Shown here piece after piece: positions 41,219 through 50,923 of a stretch of 64,000 bases of DNA. The DNA is from Bowmanella denitrificans (GTDB taxonomy: Bacteria > Pseudomonadota > Gammaproteobacteria > Enterobacterales > Alteromonadaceae): positions 1-64,000 of the forward strand of contig NZ_BAAAEI010000012.1 of NCBI RefSeq assembly GCF_039522935.1, read 5' to 3'. Numbering within the stretch: position 1 is the stretch's first letter; each line of letters opens with the position of its first letter. The translations under genes and the position numbers were made by a program. The notes beneath the pieces were generated by a model. The model was not told the DNA's origin and searched no databases. It saw only the letters and a program-made list of their open reading frames with translations.

Positions 41219-42670
41219 ATGGCATATAAAGTCGTTGCACTCGCCGCGGCCATGTTGATGCTGGGTTGCAGTCCCAAACCTGCAGACACCAGTACCGACG
41301 CCATGGCAGATAAACTGGCAGAAAAAGCCCAGCCCATGTCCAGCCCGGTGAGTTTTAATGTCCCGGTGCATTACAGTAAGCTGGACAATGGCTTAAAAGT
41401 GGTTATCTCACCGGATAACACCGCCCCCATCGCGACTGTTGGGGTTTACTACAACATTGGCTTTCGCATCGAGCCCAAAGACAGAACCGGTTTTGCCCAC
41501 TTGTTTGAGCATATGATGTTTCAGGGCTCGGAAAATCTGGGCAAGATGGAATTTATCAGTCTGGTGCAAAACAATGGCGGCGTGCTGAACGGTTCGACCC
41601 GCTTTGATTACACCAACTATTTTGAAATTGTTCCGGCGCACAAGCTGGAAACCATGCTATGGGCCGAAGCTGACCGCATGAAGGGTCTGGCCATTACTCA
41701 GGAAAACCTGACAAACCAACAAGGGGTCGTTAAGAACGAGGTGAAAGTGAACGTTCTTAACCAACCTTATGGTGGTTTCCCCTGGCTGGATATGCCGCAG
41801 TACGCCTTCAATAACTGGTATAACGCGCACAACTTCTACGGCGACCTGGCCGATTTGGATGCCGCGACCCTGGAAGATGTAAAAGCCTTCTTCGATATGT
41901 ACTATGCGCCCAATAATGCCGTGGTGGTGGTAGTGGGTGACGTAGACGTAGACCAAACCCTGGCCATGGTTAAGCAATACTTTGGGGCCATTCCCAGCGC
42001 CGAATTAGCGGCCCAGCCAGATCTGACCGAACTGCGTCAGGAGCAGGAAAAGCGCTTTAACAAATTTGACCGGTTAGCGCCTAAACCGGCCTTTGCGTTT
42101 GCCTATAAAATGCCGCCACGTAACACACCTGAATATTATGCCATGGGCATCATTGATCAGTTGCTGGTGCAAGGCGATGACAGTCTGCTGCATCAGGAAC
42201 TGGTTAAAGAACGCCAGGTGACAGGTGATGTGGGCGGGGGTATCAATTATTTGCTGGGCAACATGTTTAATTATAACGGCCCCATGTTGTGGATGAGCTC
42301 ATTTACCCATGACGAGCAACACAGCGAAAAAGATCTGGTATCAGCAGTGGATGCGGTGGTGGCCAGGCTGGCCGAGCAACCCATAGATGAAAAAGATATC
42401 CAGCGCGCCCTGGTGAAACTGCGTTCAGATCTGTATGACAACATTGATGGCTTCTACGGCTTTGGCAAACTGGACCTGCTGGCCAGCTTCGCCTTGTTCG
42501 ATGACAACCCGGCACGCATTAACGAACTGGAAGCCAACTTCAAGGCCGTTACCCCTGAGCTTATCAAGGCCACGGTAAAAGAGTATTTACGTCCGGGTAA
42601 TCGCACCATCCTAACCCTGACACCGGGTGAAGCCCCATCCCAGGCAGCCTCGCAAGGAGAACAACAATGA
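41219..42670 (+). CDS. M16 family zinc peptidase, lipoprotein
   Basis: Predicted 483-residue peptidase. The N terminus VVALAAAMLMLGC is a lipoprotein signal (lipobox MLGC), so it is anchored to a membrane facing the periplasm. The inverted zinc motif HLFEH (HXXEH) begins the active M16 half at about residue 90, with the downstream Glu in the usual place (ENLTNQQGVVKNEVK). The second half (FDRLAPKPAFAFAYKMPPRNT...) is the inactive partner domain. Its stop overlaps the next gene's ATG (ATGA); the two peptidases probably form a heterodimer. Substrate unknown. Confidence 0.93.
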   Translation: MAYKVVALAAAMLMLGCSPKPADTSTDAMADKLAEKAQPMSSPVSFNVPVHYSKLDNGLKVVISPDNTAPIATVGVYYNIGFRIEPKDRTGFAHLFEHMMFQGSENLGKMEFISLVQNNGGVLNGSTRFDYTNYFEIVPAHKLETMLWAEADRMKGLAITQENLTNQQGVVKNEVKVNVLNQPYGGFPWLDMPQYAFNNWYNAHNFYGDLADLDAATLEDVKAFFDMYYAPNNAVVVVVGDVDVDQTLAMVKQYFGAIPSAELAAQPDLTELRQEQEKRFNKFDRLAPKPAFAFAYKMPPRNTPEYYAMGIIDQLLVQGDDSLLHQELVKERQVTGDVGGGINYLLGNMFNYNGPMLWMSSFTHDEQHSEKDLVSAVDAVVARLAEQPIDEKDIQRALVKLRSDLYDNIDGFYGFGKLDLLASFALFDDNPARINELEANFKAVTPELIKATVKEYLRPGNRTILTLTPGEAPSQAASQGEQQ

Positions 42671-44049
42671 GAAACGCTTTGTACATGCTGTGTGGTGCCC
42701 TGTTGCTGAATGTTCATGTTCAGGCCAAGGAACTGCCACCACAAGGTGGGCAACCCCAGGATTTTAAACTGACTCAAACCCGCGACATTCAATTGGACAA
42801 CGGTCTGACGGTGACCTTTGTGCAATATGGCAAAACGCCCAAGGTCACTCTGCGCCTGATTACCGACACCGGCAACGTGGATGATCAGGGTAAAGACGCG
42901 GTATCGGATATCAGCTATCAGTTGCTGACTGAAGGCACCCAAACCCTCAACGCCAAACAAATCGCCGAAGCTGCAGCAGAGATGGGCGGACAGGTGAATA
43001 CCTCGGTGGCCACCAATGCCAGCTTTTTGCAAATGGATGTCCTGAGCGAATTTGCCCCGGATGCGGTGCGCTTGCTGGCCGACCTGGCTATCCGTCCGAA
43101 ATTTGCCGAAGCGGACCTGCAACGGGCCGTCGCCAACTTTGTACGGGATCTGAAAGTCAGTAAATCTCAGGCGCAGAGTCAGGCAACCGAAGCTTTCTAC
43201 CGTGCCGTGTATGGCGACCATCCCTATGCCAATGTGTTTGCCGATGAAGCCAAGGTTCAGGCACTGACCCTGGCCGACGTGCAGAGCTTTGTCAGTACTA
43301 ACCTTGTGGCCAAACGCAGCCACTTATATGTGTCAGGCCAGTTTGACGAAGCCAGCACTGAGCAGGCGGTGCGCCAGGCCTTTGCCGACATGTCTGGCGG
43401 CCAGGCGCGGACATTGACCAAACCCAGCCATCAGGCCGAAGCCGAGCTGGTATTTATCGCCAGGGAGCAGGCTCCACAGTCCACCATTCGCCTCGGCTTA
43501 CCCGTGGTGGATCCGTCACACCCGGATTTTGTCGGCCTGACCACCATGAATACCCTGCTCGGGGGGGCTTTTTCCAGTCGCATTACCTCTAATATTCGTG
43601 AGGACAAGGGCTATACCTACTCACCAAACAGCAGTCTGGCCACGCGTGTGGGTGCTGCCCTTTGGTATGAGGGTGCTGATGTCACGGCAGAGTCAACCGG
43701 CGCGGCCATTGCAGAGATTATTAAAGAGATAAAGCGCCTGCAGACTGAAGCGCCCGCTAAACAAGAATTAGAGGGTTTTAAAAACTATTTGTCTGGCATT
43801 TATGTGTTGCAGAATTCATCGCGCACCGCCATTATCAACCAGTTGTGGAACCTGAAGAGTCATGGCCTGCCGCTGTCTCATCTGCAAACTTACCTGCAGA
43901 AAGTGAATGCTTTGACCCCGGAGCAGATTTCCGCACTGGCGGCAAAGTACCTGCCATTGGACAAAATGACACTGGTCGTTGTAGGTGATCCTGCCGTGCA
44001 ACAACAGCTTGGTCAGGTTGCCGAACTTAAATCTGTTTACGGCCTCTAA
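42667..44049 (+). CDS. M16 family peptidase-like protein, inactive subunit
   Basis: Predicted 460-residue M16 paralogue. A signal peptide (ALYMLCGALLLNVHVQA) precedes the peptidase core. HXXEH is absent: the corresponding place reads DAVSDISYQLLTEGT. The R/Y substrate-binding motif SSRITSNIREDKGYTYSPNSS is present in the second half. This matches the known active/inactive M16B pairing, where the inactive subunit provides the R/Y pair. Translationally coupled to the active subunit upstream. Confidence 0.92.
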   Translation: MRNALYMLCGALLLNVHVQAKELPPQGGQPQDFKLTQTRDIQLDNGLTVTFVQYGKTPKVTLRLITDTGNVDDQGKDAVSDISYQLLTEGTQTLNAKQIAEAAAEMGGQVNTSVATNASFLQMDVLSEFAPDAVRLLADLAIRPKFAEADLQRAVANFVRDLKVSKSQAQSQATEAFYRAVYGDHPYANVFADEAKVQALTLADVQSFVSTNLVAKRSHLYVSGQFDEASTEQAVRQAFADMSGGQARTLTKPSHQAEAELVFIAREQAPQSTIRLGLPVVDPSHPDFVGLTTMNTLLGGAFSSRITSNIREDKGYTYSPNSSLATRVGAALWYEGADVTAESTGAAIAEIIKEIKRLQTEAPAKQELEGFKNYLSGIYVLQNSSRTAIINQLWNLKSHGLPLSHLQTYLQKVNALTPEQISALAAKYLPLDKMTLVVVGDPAVQQQLGQVAELKSVYGL

Positions 44050-44136
44050 GGCCTGGGCTTTGCCGGTGCTGCGATGCACCGGTGCCCTTTGATTGCATTA
44101 TGTTGCTGCCCCGCCAGCCCCACACGAGTCGCAGGG

Positions 44137-44814
44137 ATGATTGAAGTAGAAAAATTGAGTCGCATCTATGGTAGCGGAGAAACCCGCGTAACAGCACTGG
44201 ATGATGTGTCGTTGCGCATCGGTGCAAATGAATTTGTCGCCATCATGGGTACATCGGGTTCAGGTAAGTCCACCCTGATGAATATTCTCGGCTGCCTGGA
44301 TTCTCCCACCACAGGCCAGTACCGACTGGCAGGCCAGAATATCGCCAGCCTGGATGATGAGTCCCTGTCAGGGATCCGCAACCGCCAGATTGGCTTTATC
44401 TTCCAGACATTCCATTTATTGCCGCGATTAAATGCGGTGCAGAATGTCATGCTGCCGCTACGTTATTCAGATATCAGTATTCAGGACGCCCGTCAGCGTG
44501 CCAGTGATATGCTCGCTCAGGTGGGCCTTGGTCATCGCGCTCACCATAAACCATTTGAAATGTCTGGTGGGCAGCGCCAGCGGGTGGCTATTGCCAGGGC
44601 TTTGGTCAATCAACCCAAAGTGATTTTTGCCGACGAACCCACCGGCAACCTGGATACCCGTACTTCCGAAGAAATAATGGCTTTGCTAACCGGGCTGCAT
44701 AAACAAGGGCAAACCATCGTCATGGTCACCCATGAGGAAGATATTGCCGCCCATGCCGGCCGTATTATCCGCATGAAAGATGGTCTGGTAGTGGAGGACA
44801 GCTTATGCAATTAA
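44137..44814 (+). CDS. ABC transporter ATP-binding protein (MacB/LolD-like)
   Basis: Predicted 225-residue ATPase. The ATG at 44137 (MIEVEKLSRIYGSGETRVTALDDV) is chosen; in-frame upstream codons lack similarity. Walker A GTSGSGKST, signature MSGGQRQRVAIARAL and Walker B VIFADEPTGNLD are intact. It is of the MacB/LolD/FtsE class, which drive mechanotransmission rather than classical transport. It overlaps the first adaptor gene and belongs to the five-gene exporter operon, 88 bases after the M16 pair. Confidence 0.93.
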   Translation: MIEVEKLSRIYGSGETRVTALDDVSLRIGANEFVAIMGTSGSGKSTLMNILGCLDSPTTGQYRLAGQNIASLDDESLSGIRNRQIGFIFQTFHLLPRLNAVQNVMLPLRYSDISIQDARQRASDMLAQVGLGHRAHHKPFEMSGGQRQRVAIARALVNQPKVIFADEPTGNLDTRTSEEIMALLTGLHKQGQTIVMVTHEEDIAAHAGRIIRMKDGLVVEDSLCN

Positions 44815-45755
44815 GAATTCTATTGCTGGCCTGGTTGTCATGTCCCTTGCTGGCCAGCCCCTTATTACTCACAGGTCAGGTCAGGGCGGCAGACAGTCAG
44901 GTGTTTTATGCACCACGCACCGACAACTGGCGTGTGCAGGTAGACTGGATGATGAAGGAAGGTCAGGTTGCCCAGGTCGGCGATCCCGTAGTGGTATTCG
45001 ATGGCAGTGGTATTCAGGCCAGTATTGATCAGGAAGAAGTCAGCCTGATCAATGCCCGAGAAGAGCTGGTTCGCCAGCAGTCAGACGGAGAGCTAAAAGT
45101 ACTGGAAGCCCAGTCGGGCCTGGACAGAGCTGAGCTGCTGGTACAAAAAGCACGGCTGGATGCGTCGGTACCCAAGGGCACACACAGCACCTTTGATTAT
45201 GAGAAGTATCAGTTGGAGCTGGAAAAGGCCCTGGTTGCCAAAACCAAAGCGGTGGATAAGCTGGATCAGGCCAAATTCAGCCACCAGACTGCCCTGGAGA
45301 AGCAGCAACTTAAAATTGAAAACCATGAGCGGCAACTGGCCTACCACCGCCACAAGCTGACCCTGATGAATCAAACCGCCCAGCGTAGCGGCCCGGTTAT
45401 CTATGCCGATCACCCCTGGAATGGTGAAAAAATGTTTGTCGGCGCTACTGCCCAGCCCGGTTGGCGTATTGCCGAAATTCCGGCCATTTCCGGTTTATAT
45501 GTAGAGGCCTGGGTGCACGAAGCCGACCAGGCAAGACTGCAACCCGGCCAGGCCGCCTGGTTGAGCCTGGATGCCTTCCCCCAGCGGCGCTTTGAGGCAA
45601 AACTCAAGGATGTCTCGCAACAACCCGAACAACGGCGCGAATGGGGTAATGATGCCTATTTCCGCGCCACCTTTGAATTTGATGTGCCGGACAATCTGAC
45701 CTTGCTGCCGGGTATGAGTGCACAATTGGAACTGCAGGGAGAACAGGATGTATAA
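44805..45755 (+). CDS. Periplasmic adaptor (HlyD/MacA-like), paralogue 1
   Basis: Predicted 316-residue exported adaptor. MQLRILLLAWLSCPLLASPLL is a signal peptide with no lipobox Cys at the cleavage site. A biotinyl-lipoyl-like half at about 40-75 (PRTDNWRVQVDWMMKEGQVAQVGDPVVVFD) is followed by a coiled-coil hairpin (about 75-185). The YADHPWNGEKMFVG motif at about 205-218 recurs in both following adaptors, and a beta-barrel domain with LQPGQAAWLSLDAFP follows. It overlaps the ATPase gene by ten bases. Role: coupling permease to an outer-membrane channel. Confidence 0.85.
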   Translation: MQLRILLLAWLSCPLLASPLLLTGQVRAADSQVFYAPRTDNWRVQVDWMMKEGQVAQVGDPVVVFDGSGIQASIDQEEVSLINAREELVRQQSDGELKVLEAQSGLDRAELLVQKARLDASVPKGTHSTFDYEKYQLELEKALVAKTKAVDKLDQAKFSHQTALEKQQLKIENHERQLAYHRHKLTLMNQTAQRSGPVIYADHPWNGEKMFVGATAQPGWRIAEIPAISGLYVEAWVHEADQARLQPGQAAWLSLDAFPQRRFEAKLKDVSQQPEQRREWGNDAYFRATFEFDVPDNLTLLPGMSAQLELQGEQDV

Positions 45756-46896
45756 ATGGCTATCGCTGCTGTGGCTGGGCCTGTTAACCGCCTGCAGCCC
45801 ACCACAAGGTCAACAGGCACAGCGGGAAAAACTAACCAATCTGGTGGAAGCCAGTGGTGAGCTGAAACCGCTGCAAAGCGCGGTGTTGGCACCACCTGCG
45901 GTGGAACGCATGTGGCAATTCCAGATCAAGCATATGGCACCGGATAACAGTCGGGTTGAAGCAGGACAACTGGTACTGGCCTTTGACGATAAACAGGTCA
46001 GAGACCGGTTGCTGGACAAGCAGGCAGAGCTGGCCACCGCAGAAAAAGAACTGGAAAACCAGACACTCAAGCAAGAAGCCGATGGCGAGGAATTAAAACT
46101 GCAATTGGCAGAAATGCAGATGAATTACGATAAAGCCAAACGCCGGGCTGACATCGTTGATAACTCCCGTTCCGAACTGGAACGGCAAAAAAGCGTACTG
46201 GACTTTAAAATCGCACAAATTGATCTGCACCTCGCCAAGGAGAAACTCAATCATCATCATGCCTCCAAGGCCCGCAACATTAAATTGGCCAGCGGTAAAG
46301 TTGAGCGCCTGCAAGGGGAAGTACGCGAGTTACAGCAATCTATCGACAAGCTACAGATCCATGCCCCTTTTGCCGGCATAGTGCTGTACAAAGCAGACTG
46401 GAATGGCGAAAAGCCCCTGGTGGGGGAATCGGTTAATTTTGGCCAGGCGGTATTGGAAATTGCCAAGCCCGATCAGCTACAGGTGATTGCCCAGGTACGT
46501 GAATCCGACAGTGGTCAGGTGAAACCCGGCCAAAGCGTTGAAGTTATTCTGTCCGGTAGTCAGGAAGTGGTGGTCAGCGGCAAGGTGGAGTCCCTGGGCC
46601 AGGTATTTCGCAATATGTCGCGCCAGGATAAACGGCGTATTATTGATGCCGCCATCGTACTGGATACGGTCGATCTGGACAGTATGCGACCCGGTATGAC
46701 CGCCAGGGTTAAAATTCATACCCAAACCTTTGATGAAGCCCTGACCTTACCTCAGCAACTGGTGAAGAAGGATGAGCAGGGTTATTGGGTAATGCTGGCC
46801 GACGGTTCCCGCCAGGATGTGGAAGTCACGTCACTGACCCAGGGTAAGGCTGTGATTAATCAGGGGCTGAGCGAAGGGGATTGGGTGCTGCCATGA
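45748..46896 (+). CDS. Periplasmic adaptor lipoprotein (HlyD/MacA-like), paralogue 2
   Basis: Predicted 382-residue adaptor. The start at 45748 (MYKWLSLLWLGLLTAC) gives a clean lipoprotein signal with lipobox LTAC. A long helical hairpin (about 100-200, KQAELATAEKELENQTLKQE...) is followed by the shared LYKADWNGEKPLVGESV motif and VKPGQSVEVIL. The start overlaps paralogue 1 by eight bases. It lacks an ATPase or permease domain, so it is purely an adaptor. Confidence 0.87.
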   Translation: MYKWLSLLWLGLLTACSPPQGQQAQREKLTNLVEASGELKPLQSAVLAPPAVERMWQFQIKHMAPDNSRVEAGQLVLAFDDKQVRDRLLDKQAELATAEKELENQTLKQEADGEELKLQLAEMQMNYDKAKRRADIVDNSRSELERQKSVLDFKIAQIDLHLAKEKLNHHHASKARNIKLASGKVERLQGEVRELQQSIDKLQIHAPFAGIVLYKADWNGEKPLVGESVNFGQAVLEIAKPDQLQVIAQVRESDSGQVKPGQSVEVILSGSQEVVVSGKVESLGQVFRNMSRQDKRRIIDAAIVLDTVDLDSMRPGMTARVKIHTQTFDEALTLPQQLVKKDEQGYWVMLADGSRQDVEVTSLTQGKAVINQGLSEGDWVLP

Positions 46897-48080
46897 AAAA
46901 ACTGATGCCTTTTGCCCTGTTACTGCTTGGTGCCTGCAGTGAAGATACAGAACAAATTCCCTTGTACGAGGCCAATCAGCAAACCTTGTCTGTGGTGGTG
47001 CCCGCCAGTGGTGAGTTGTTTGCGGCCCGTTCAGAAATGGTAACGGCCCCGGCCTTTCGTAATGGCCCACAAAGTCTGGCCTGGCTGGCTCCTGAGTTTA
47101 GCCAGGTCAGCAAAGGAGACGTGATTGCCCGTTTTGACGCCGAAAGCTTGCAATTACGGGCAGAGCAGTCACAACACCGCATGGCCCTGAGCGACCTGGA
47201 TATTCAGGAAAAAGATGCCGAACTCAGTACCCAGGGCGATGCTATCAGCAAAGACATCGAACTGGTGGGAGAAGAAAAAACCTTTGCCGAGCAGTTCGCC
47301 ATCGAAGACCTGCAGATCCGCTCTAAACTGGAAATACTGGAGTCTTTGCAGGACAAGGAATATCTGGGTGCCAAGCAGGAATATCTGCATTGGAAAGACG
47401 ACAGCTTCCAGCAAAGTTCCGCCGGTGAGCTGGGCTTGCTGGCCATGCAAAAATCTCAGCACCAACAGCGCCTGGAGTCTTTTACCAGCAGTTTGGATTT
47501 GCTGGAAGTCAAAGCCCCCCATGATGGCACCCTGGTGTATTATGCCGACTGGTCTGGGCAAAAACCCAGTGTCGGGCAGACTATGTGGCCAGGCTCGAAA
47601 ATTGCCACACTGCCAGATTTAAGCCTGATCAAGGCCAAGCTTTTTGTACTGGAAGCCGAAGCGCTAAGCCTGGCCCCGGGGCAGGCTGTCAGCCTGTATC
47701 TGGTAGCACAACCGCAGACCGAACTGAAAGGCGAGGTGGAATCGGTGGCGCCTATGCCATCCAGCATCCGCCGCAATGATCCGCAGAAATATTATGAAGT
47801 AACCGTCAGCCTGAATCAGCAGAACAGGGATCTTTTGGTGCCAGGGCGGAAAGTGGAAGCAAAGATTCAGGTGCTGGACCAACCAGACAGCCTGGTGGTG
47901 CCGCTGCAAAGCCTGTTTAACCAACAAAACCAGCATATTGTTTATCGCAAAAACGGCAGTGGCTTCGACCCTGTTCCCGTGCAGATAGGACGTACCAGTT
48001 TGTCGTTTGCTCAGATCCTCAGCGGTCTGGAAGAGGGCGATGAAGTGGCGTTGGTGAATGTTAAGGATGCACAGCCATGA
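46893..48080 (+). CDS. Periplasmic adaptor lipoprotein (HlyD/MacA-like), paralogue 3
   Basis: Predicted 395-residue adaptor; the start at 46893 (MKKLMPFALLLLGAC) has lipobox LGAC and overlaps the previous stop by four bases (ATGA). A helical hairpin (about 90-200) contains DLQIRSKLEILESLQDKEYLG, followed by the shared YADWSGQKPSVGQTM motif and LAPGQAVSLYLV. The C-terminal part is closest to MacA/RND adaptors (SLVVPLQSLFNQQNQHIVYRK). Overlaps the permease start by four bases. Confidence 0.87.
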   Translation: MKKLMPFALLLLGACSEDTEQIPLYEANQQTLSVVVPASGELFAARSEMVTAPAFRNGPQSLAWLAPEFSQVSKGDVIARFDAESLQLRAEQSQHRMALSDLDIQEKDAELSTQGDAISKDIELVGEEKTFAEQFAIEDLQIRSKLEILESLQDKEYLGAKQEYLHWKDDSFQQSSAGELGLLAMQKSQHQQRLESFTSSLDLLEVKAPHDGTLVYYADWSGQKPSVGQTMWPGSKIATLPDLSLIKAKLFVLEAEALSLAPGQAVSLYLVAQPQTELKGEVESVAPMPSSIRRNDPQKYYEVTVSLNQQNRDLLVPGRKVEAKIQVLDQPDSLVVPLQSLFNQQNQHIVYRKNGSGFDPVPVQIGRTSLSFAQILSGLEEGDEVALVNVKDAQP

Positions 48081-49312
48081 AGTACCTGATGTTGTTGCTG
48101 GATACCCTGGAAGAGCTGCGCCAGCATGCCCTGCGCACCTTTTTAACTCTGCTGGGAATGATTTTCGGTGTTGGCGCGGTGATTGCCATGCTGAATATCG
48201 GGGCCGGGGCCGAACGTGAAGCCCTGCGTATGATCGACAGCATGGGCCTGCGCAATCTGATCATTAATGCGCGTGAATTCGAGCAGGAAGCCTTACAGGA
48301 ACAGCGTAAGCATTCCCGCGGCCTGAGTTTGCGTGACGGTGAAATTGCCACCACCAGCCTGCCCTTTGTCAGCGATTTCGCCGCACAACGCAAACTGGAC
48401 ACCTACGAGTTATTCAGCCTGTCCGGGCGCAGCGACGGTGAAGCCGTCGGGGTCAGTGCCAGTTATTTTGAACTGAGTAAGCTGGACCTGGCCGAAGGCC
48501 GGGTACTGAATGACGAAGACGAACGCCATCTGGCTCAGGTGGCGTTGCTGGGGGCCAATACCGCTGCCCAGTTGTTCCCGCTCGGCGATGCGCTGGGGCA
48601 GAATATCAAAATTAACCACTTGTGGTTTAAGGTGGTAGGTGTGCTGCAAGCCCCGTTTCTGAGTAAAGAAGAATTCCAGGGGATTAAGCTGGGCGGTGAA
48701 CAAAACCAGGTGTTTATTCCCTTGCAAACTGCCATGCGTAAGTTTCCGGCCGAATGGCTGGACAGCGAGATCAGCAGCCTGAAGCTGAAAATCAGCGAAG
48801 ACACTGATCCTATGGTGGCGGCTAAGGCCATTAACAGGTTACTGGAACAGCGTCATAACCAGATTGACGACTACGATATGCTGGTGCCGGCCGCTTTGCT
48901 GGCCCAGCAAAAGCAAACTCAGCAGATTTTTAATATCGTCATGTCCTGTGTGGCGGGGATTTCCCTGCTGGTTGGCGGCATTGGCATTATGAACATTATG
49001 CTGGCCACCGTATTAGAGCGCACCACAGAAATCGGCCTGCTGCGCGCGGTAGGCGCTACCTGCCAGGATATTCGCGTGCAGTTTGTGGCAGAAAGCCTGA
49101 CCATTTCCATTGTCGGCGGCCTGCTGGGGATTTTATTTGGTATTGGCCTGTCGGAAGTTATCGCCTTGTTTAGTGGCTGGGCGGTGAGCTGGTCACTGGC
49201 CGCGATTATTCTGTCCTTCAGTATCTGTACCGCTATAGGCCTGGGTTTTGGTATTTATCCGGCGGTCAAGGCATCGCAATTAGACCCTATTGAAGCCTTG
49301 CAGCATAACTGA
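48077..49312 (+). CDS. MacB-type ABC permease (FtsX fold)
   Basis: Predicted 411-residue permease. A first transmembrane helix (FLTLLGMIFGVGAVIAML) is followed by a periplasmic MacB core of about 240 residues. Three C-terminal helices follow (IVMSCVAGISLLVGGIGIMNIMLATV..., LTISIVGGLLGILFGIGLSEVIALF, and a final one ending near GIYPAVKA). The coupling motif ERTTEIGLLRAVGA is typical. Last gene of the operon; a terminator follows. Confidence 0.92.
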   Translation: MKYLMLLLDTLEELRQHALRTFLTLLGMIFGVGAVIAMLNIGAGAEREALRMIDSMGLRNLIINAREFEQEALQEQRKHSRGLSLRDGEIATTSLPFVSDFAAQRKLDTYELFSLSGRSDGEAVGVSASYFELSKLDLAEGRVLNDEDERHLAQVALLGANTAAQLFPLGDALGQNIKINHLWFKVVGVLQAPFLSKEEFQGIKLGGEQNQVFIPLQTAMRKFPAEWLDSEISSLKLKISEDTDPMVAAKAINRLLEQRHNQIDDYDMLVPAALLAQQKQTQQIFNIVMSCVAGISLLVGGIGIMNIMLATVLERTTEIGLLRAVGATCQDIRVQFVAESLTISIVGGLLGILFGIGLSEVIALFSGWAVSWSLAAIILSFSICTAIGLGFGIYPAVKASQLDPIEALQHN

Positions 49313-49338
49313 CCTTACAATCTGCGGTTAAGTAGCCA

Positions 49339-49370
49339 GAAAAAAGGGTTGCAGTTGCAACCCTTTTTAC
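49339..49370. terminator. Bidirectional rho-independent terminator
   Basis: AAAAAAGGGTTGCA-GT-TGCAACCCTTTTTA serves both the exporter operon and the convergent pckA. T-runs are present on both strands. Confidence 0.9.
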
Positions 49371-49381
49371 GTTTCAGCCTA

Positions 49382-50923
49382 TCAGGCCTTAGGGCCAGCC
49401 TGACGAATCTCTTCAGATACGGCGTATTTGGCAAAGTTCTGTTTAAACTCTGCGGCCAAACGGCTGGCGTACTCGTCATATTTAGCCTGATCTGCCCAGG
49501 TATTTCTGGGATTCAGTAGTTTGCTGTCCACCCCATGCACAGCCACTGGAACATCCAGGTTAAGCTGTTCAATATGTTGGGTTTCCACCCCATCCAGCTT
49601 ATTGTTAACAATGGCGTCCACCACCGCACGGGTAGTAGGAATATCAAAGCGCTTACCTTCACCATAAGGACCGCCAGTCCAGCCGGTATTCACCAGATAT
49701 ACTTTGGCACCGAATTCACGTACCCGCTTCATCAGCAGCTCGGCATAGACGCCAGCCGGACGCGGGAAGAAGGGGGCACCAAAGCAGGTAGAGAAGGTGG
49801 ACTCAATGGCGGCTGTGGAGCCAATTTCGGTGGAGCCCACCTTGGCGGTGTAGCCAGACAAGAAATGATAAGCAGCCGCCTGTTCTGACAGAATAGATAC
49901 CGGTGGCAATACACCACTGACATCGCAAGTCAGAAACACTACGGCGCGGGGTTCACCGGCACGATTGGCCACTTCACGCTTTTCAATATGCTCCAGCGGG
50001 TAAGCGGCGCGACTGTTCTGAGTCAGGCTGCAATCCTGATAGTCCGGTTTGCGTTTGTCATCCAGCACCACGTTTTCCAGTACCGTACCGAAGCGAATAG
50101 CGTCCCAGATGACAGGTTCATTTTGTTGTGACAGGTCGATACATTTGGCGTAACAACCGCCTTCAATATTAAATACCGAGCCAGGTGCCCAGCCATGCTC
50201 ATCGTCACCAATCAGAAAACGCGAAGGATCGGCTGACAACGTGGTTTTACCGGTGCCAGACAGGCCGAAGAACAATGTCACGTCACCCTGTTCACCAACA
50301 TTGGCACTACAGTGCATAGGTAATACATCTTTGCCCGGTAACAGGAAGTTTTGCACCGAGAACATGGATTTTTTCATTTCCCCGGCATAGCGCATTCCCG
50401 CCAGCAAGACTCTGCGTTTGGCGAAATTGATAATCACCACACCGTCTGAGTTGGTGCCGTCACGCTCGGGTTGACAGATAAAGCCTGGGGCATTCAGAAT
50501 TTGCCAGGCATCTTTACCGGCGTGATTCCAGTTTTGCGGGCGAATAAACAGGTTACGGGCAAACAATTGGTGCCAGGCTGTCTCTGTGCGTACCTGCAAC
50601 GGCAGGTAATGTTCTGGATCAGCGCCCACTTCCAGGTGCGACATAAAGTGGCTTTTACCCAGTAAATAGGCTTCGACTCTGTCCCAAAGTGCATCAAACT
50701 GGCTTGCATCGAATGGGCGATTCACCGCGCCCCACTCAATGTCCTGTTCAGTAGAGGCTTCCCTGACAATAAAACGATCTTTGGGTGAACGACCCGTGCG
50801 GGCACCAGTTTCCACCACCAGCGCACCATTGGCGGCCAGTTTTCCTTCGCCGCGGGCCAGCGCTTGTTCAATTAACTCGGCAGGGGTTAAATCCACTAAC
50901 ACATTGGGGGGAACAGAGGTCAT
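49382..50923 (-). CDS. pckA: Phosphoenolpyruvate carboxykinase (ATP)
   Basis: Predicted 513-residue gluconeogenic enzyme converting oxaloacetate to phosphoenolpyruvate. TGRSPKDRF, MHCSANVG, the kinase-1 loop GLSGTGKTTLS, DDEHGW and TGWTGGPYG are all present. About 25 residues shorter than the E. coli protein at the N terminus, but all catalytic motifs are intact. Confidence 0.97.
   Translation of the reverse strand: MTSVPPNVLVDLTPAELIEQALARGEGKLAANGALVVETGARTGRSPKDRFIVREASTEQDIEWGAVNRPFDASQFDALWDRVEAYLLGKSHFMSHLEVGADPEHYLPLQVRTETAWHQLFARNLFIRPQNWNHAGKDAWQILNAPGFICQPERDGTNSDGVVIINFAKRRVLLAGMRYAGEMKKSMFSVQNFLLPGKDVLPMHCSANVGEQGDVTLFFGLSGTGKTTLSADPSRFLIGDDEHGWAPGSVFNIEGGCYAKCIDLSQQNEPVIWDAIRFGTVLENVVLDDKRKPDYQDCSLTQNSRAAYPLEHIEKREVANRAGEPRAVVFLTCDVSGVLPPVSILSEQAAAYHFLSGYTAKVGSTEIGSTAAIESTFSTCFGAPFFPRPAGVYAELLMKRVREFGAKVYLVNTGWTGGPYGEGKRFDIPTTRAVVDAIVNNKLDGVETQHIEQLNLDVPVAVHGVDSKLLNPRNTWADQAKYDEYASRLAAEFKQNFAKYAVSEEIRQAGPKA

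Noticed and set aside
42454..43323. 289-residue minus-strand open frame inside the M16 genes
   Set aside because: Antisense shadow of two well-supported peptidase genes; no family match and no promoter context.
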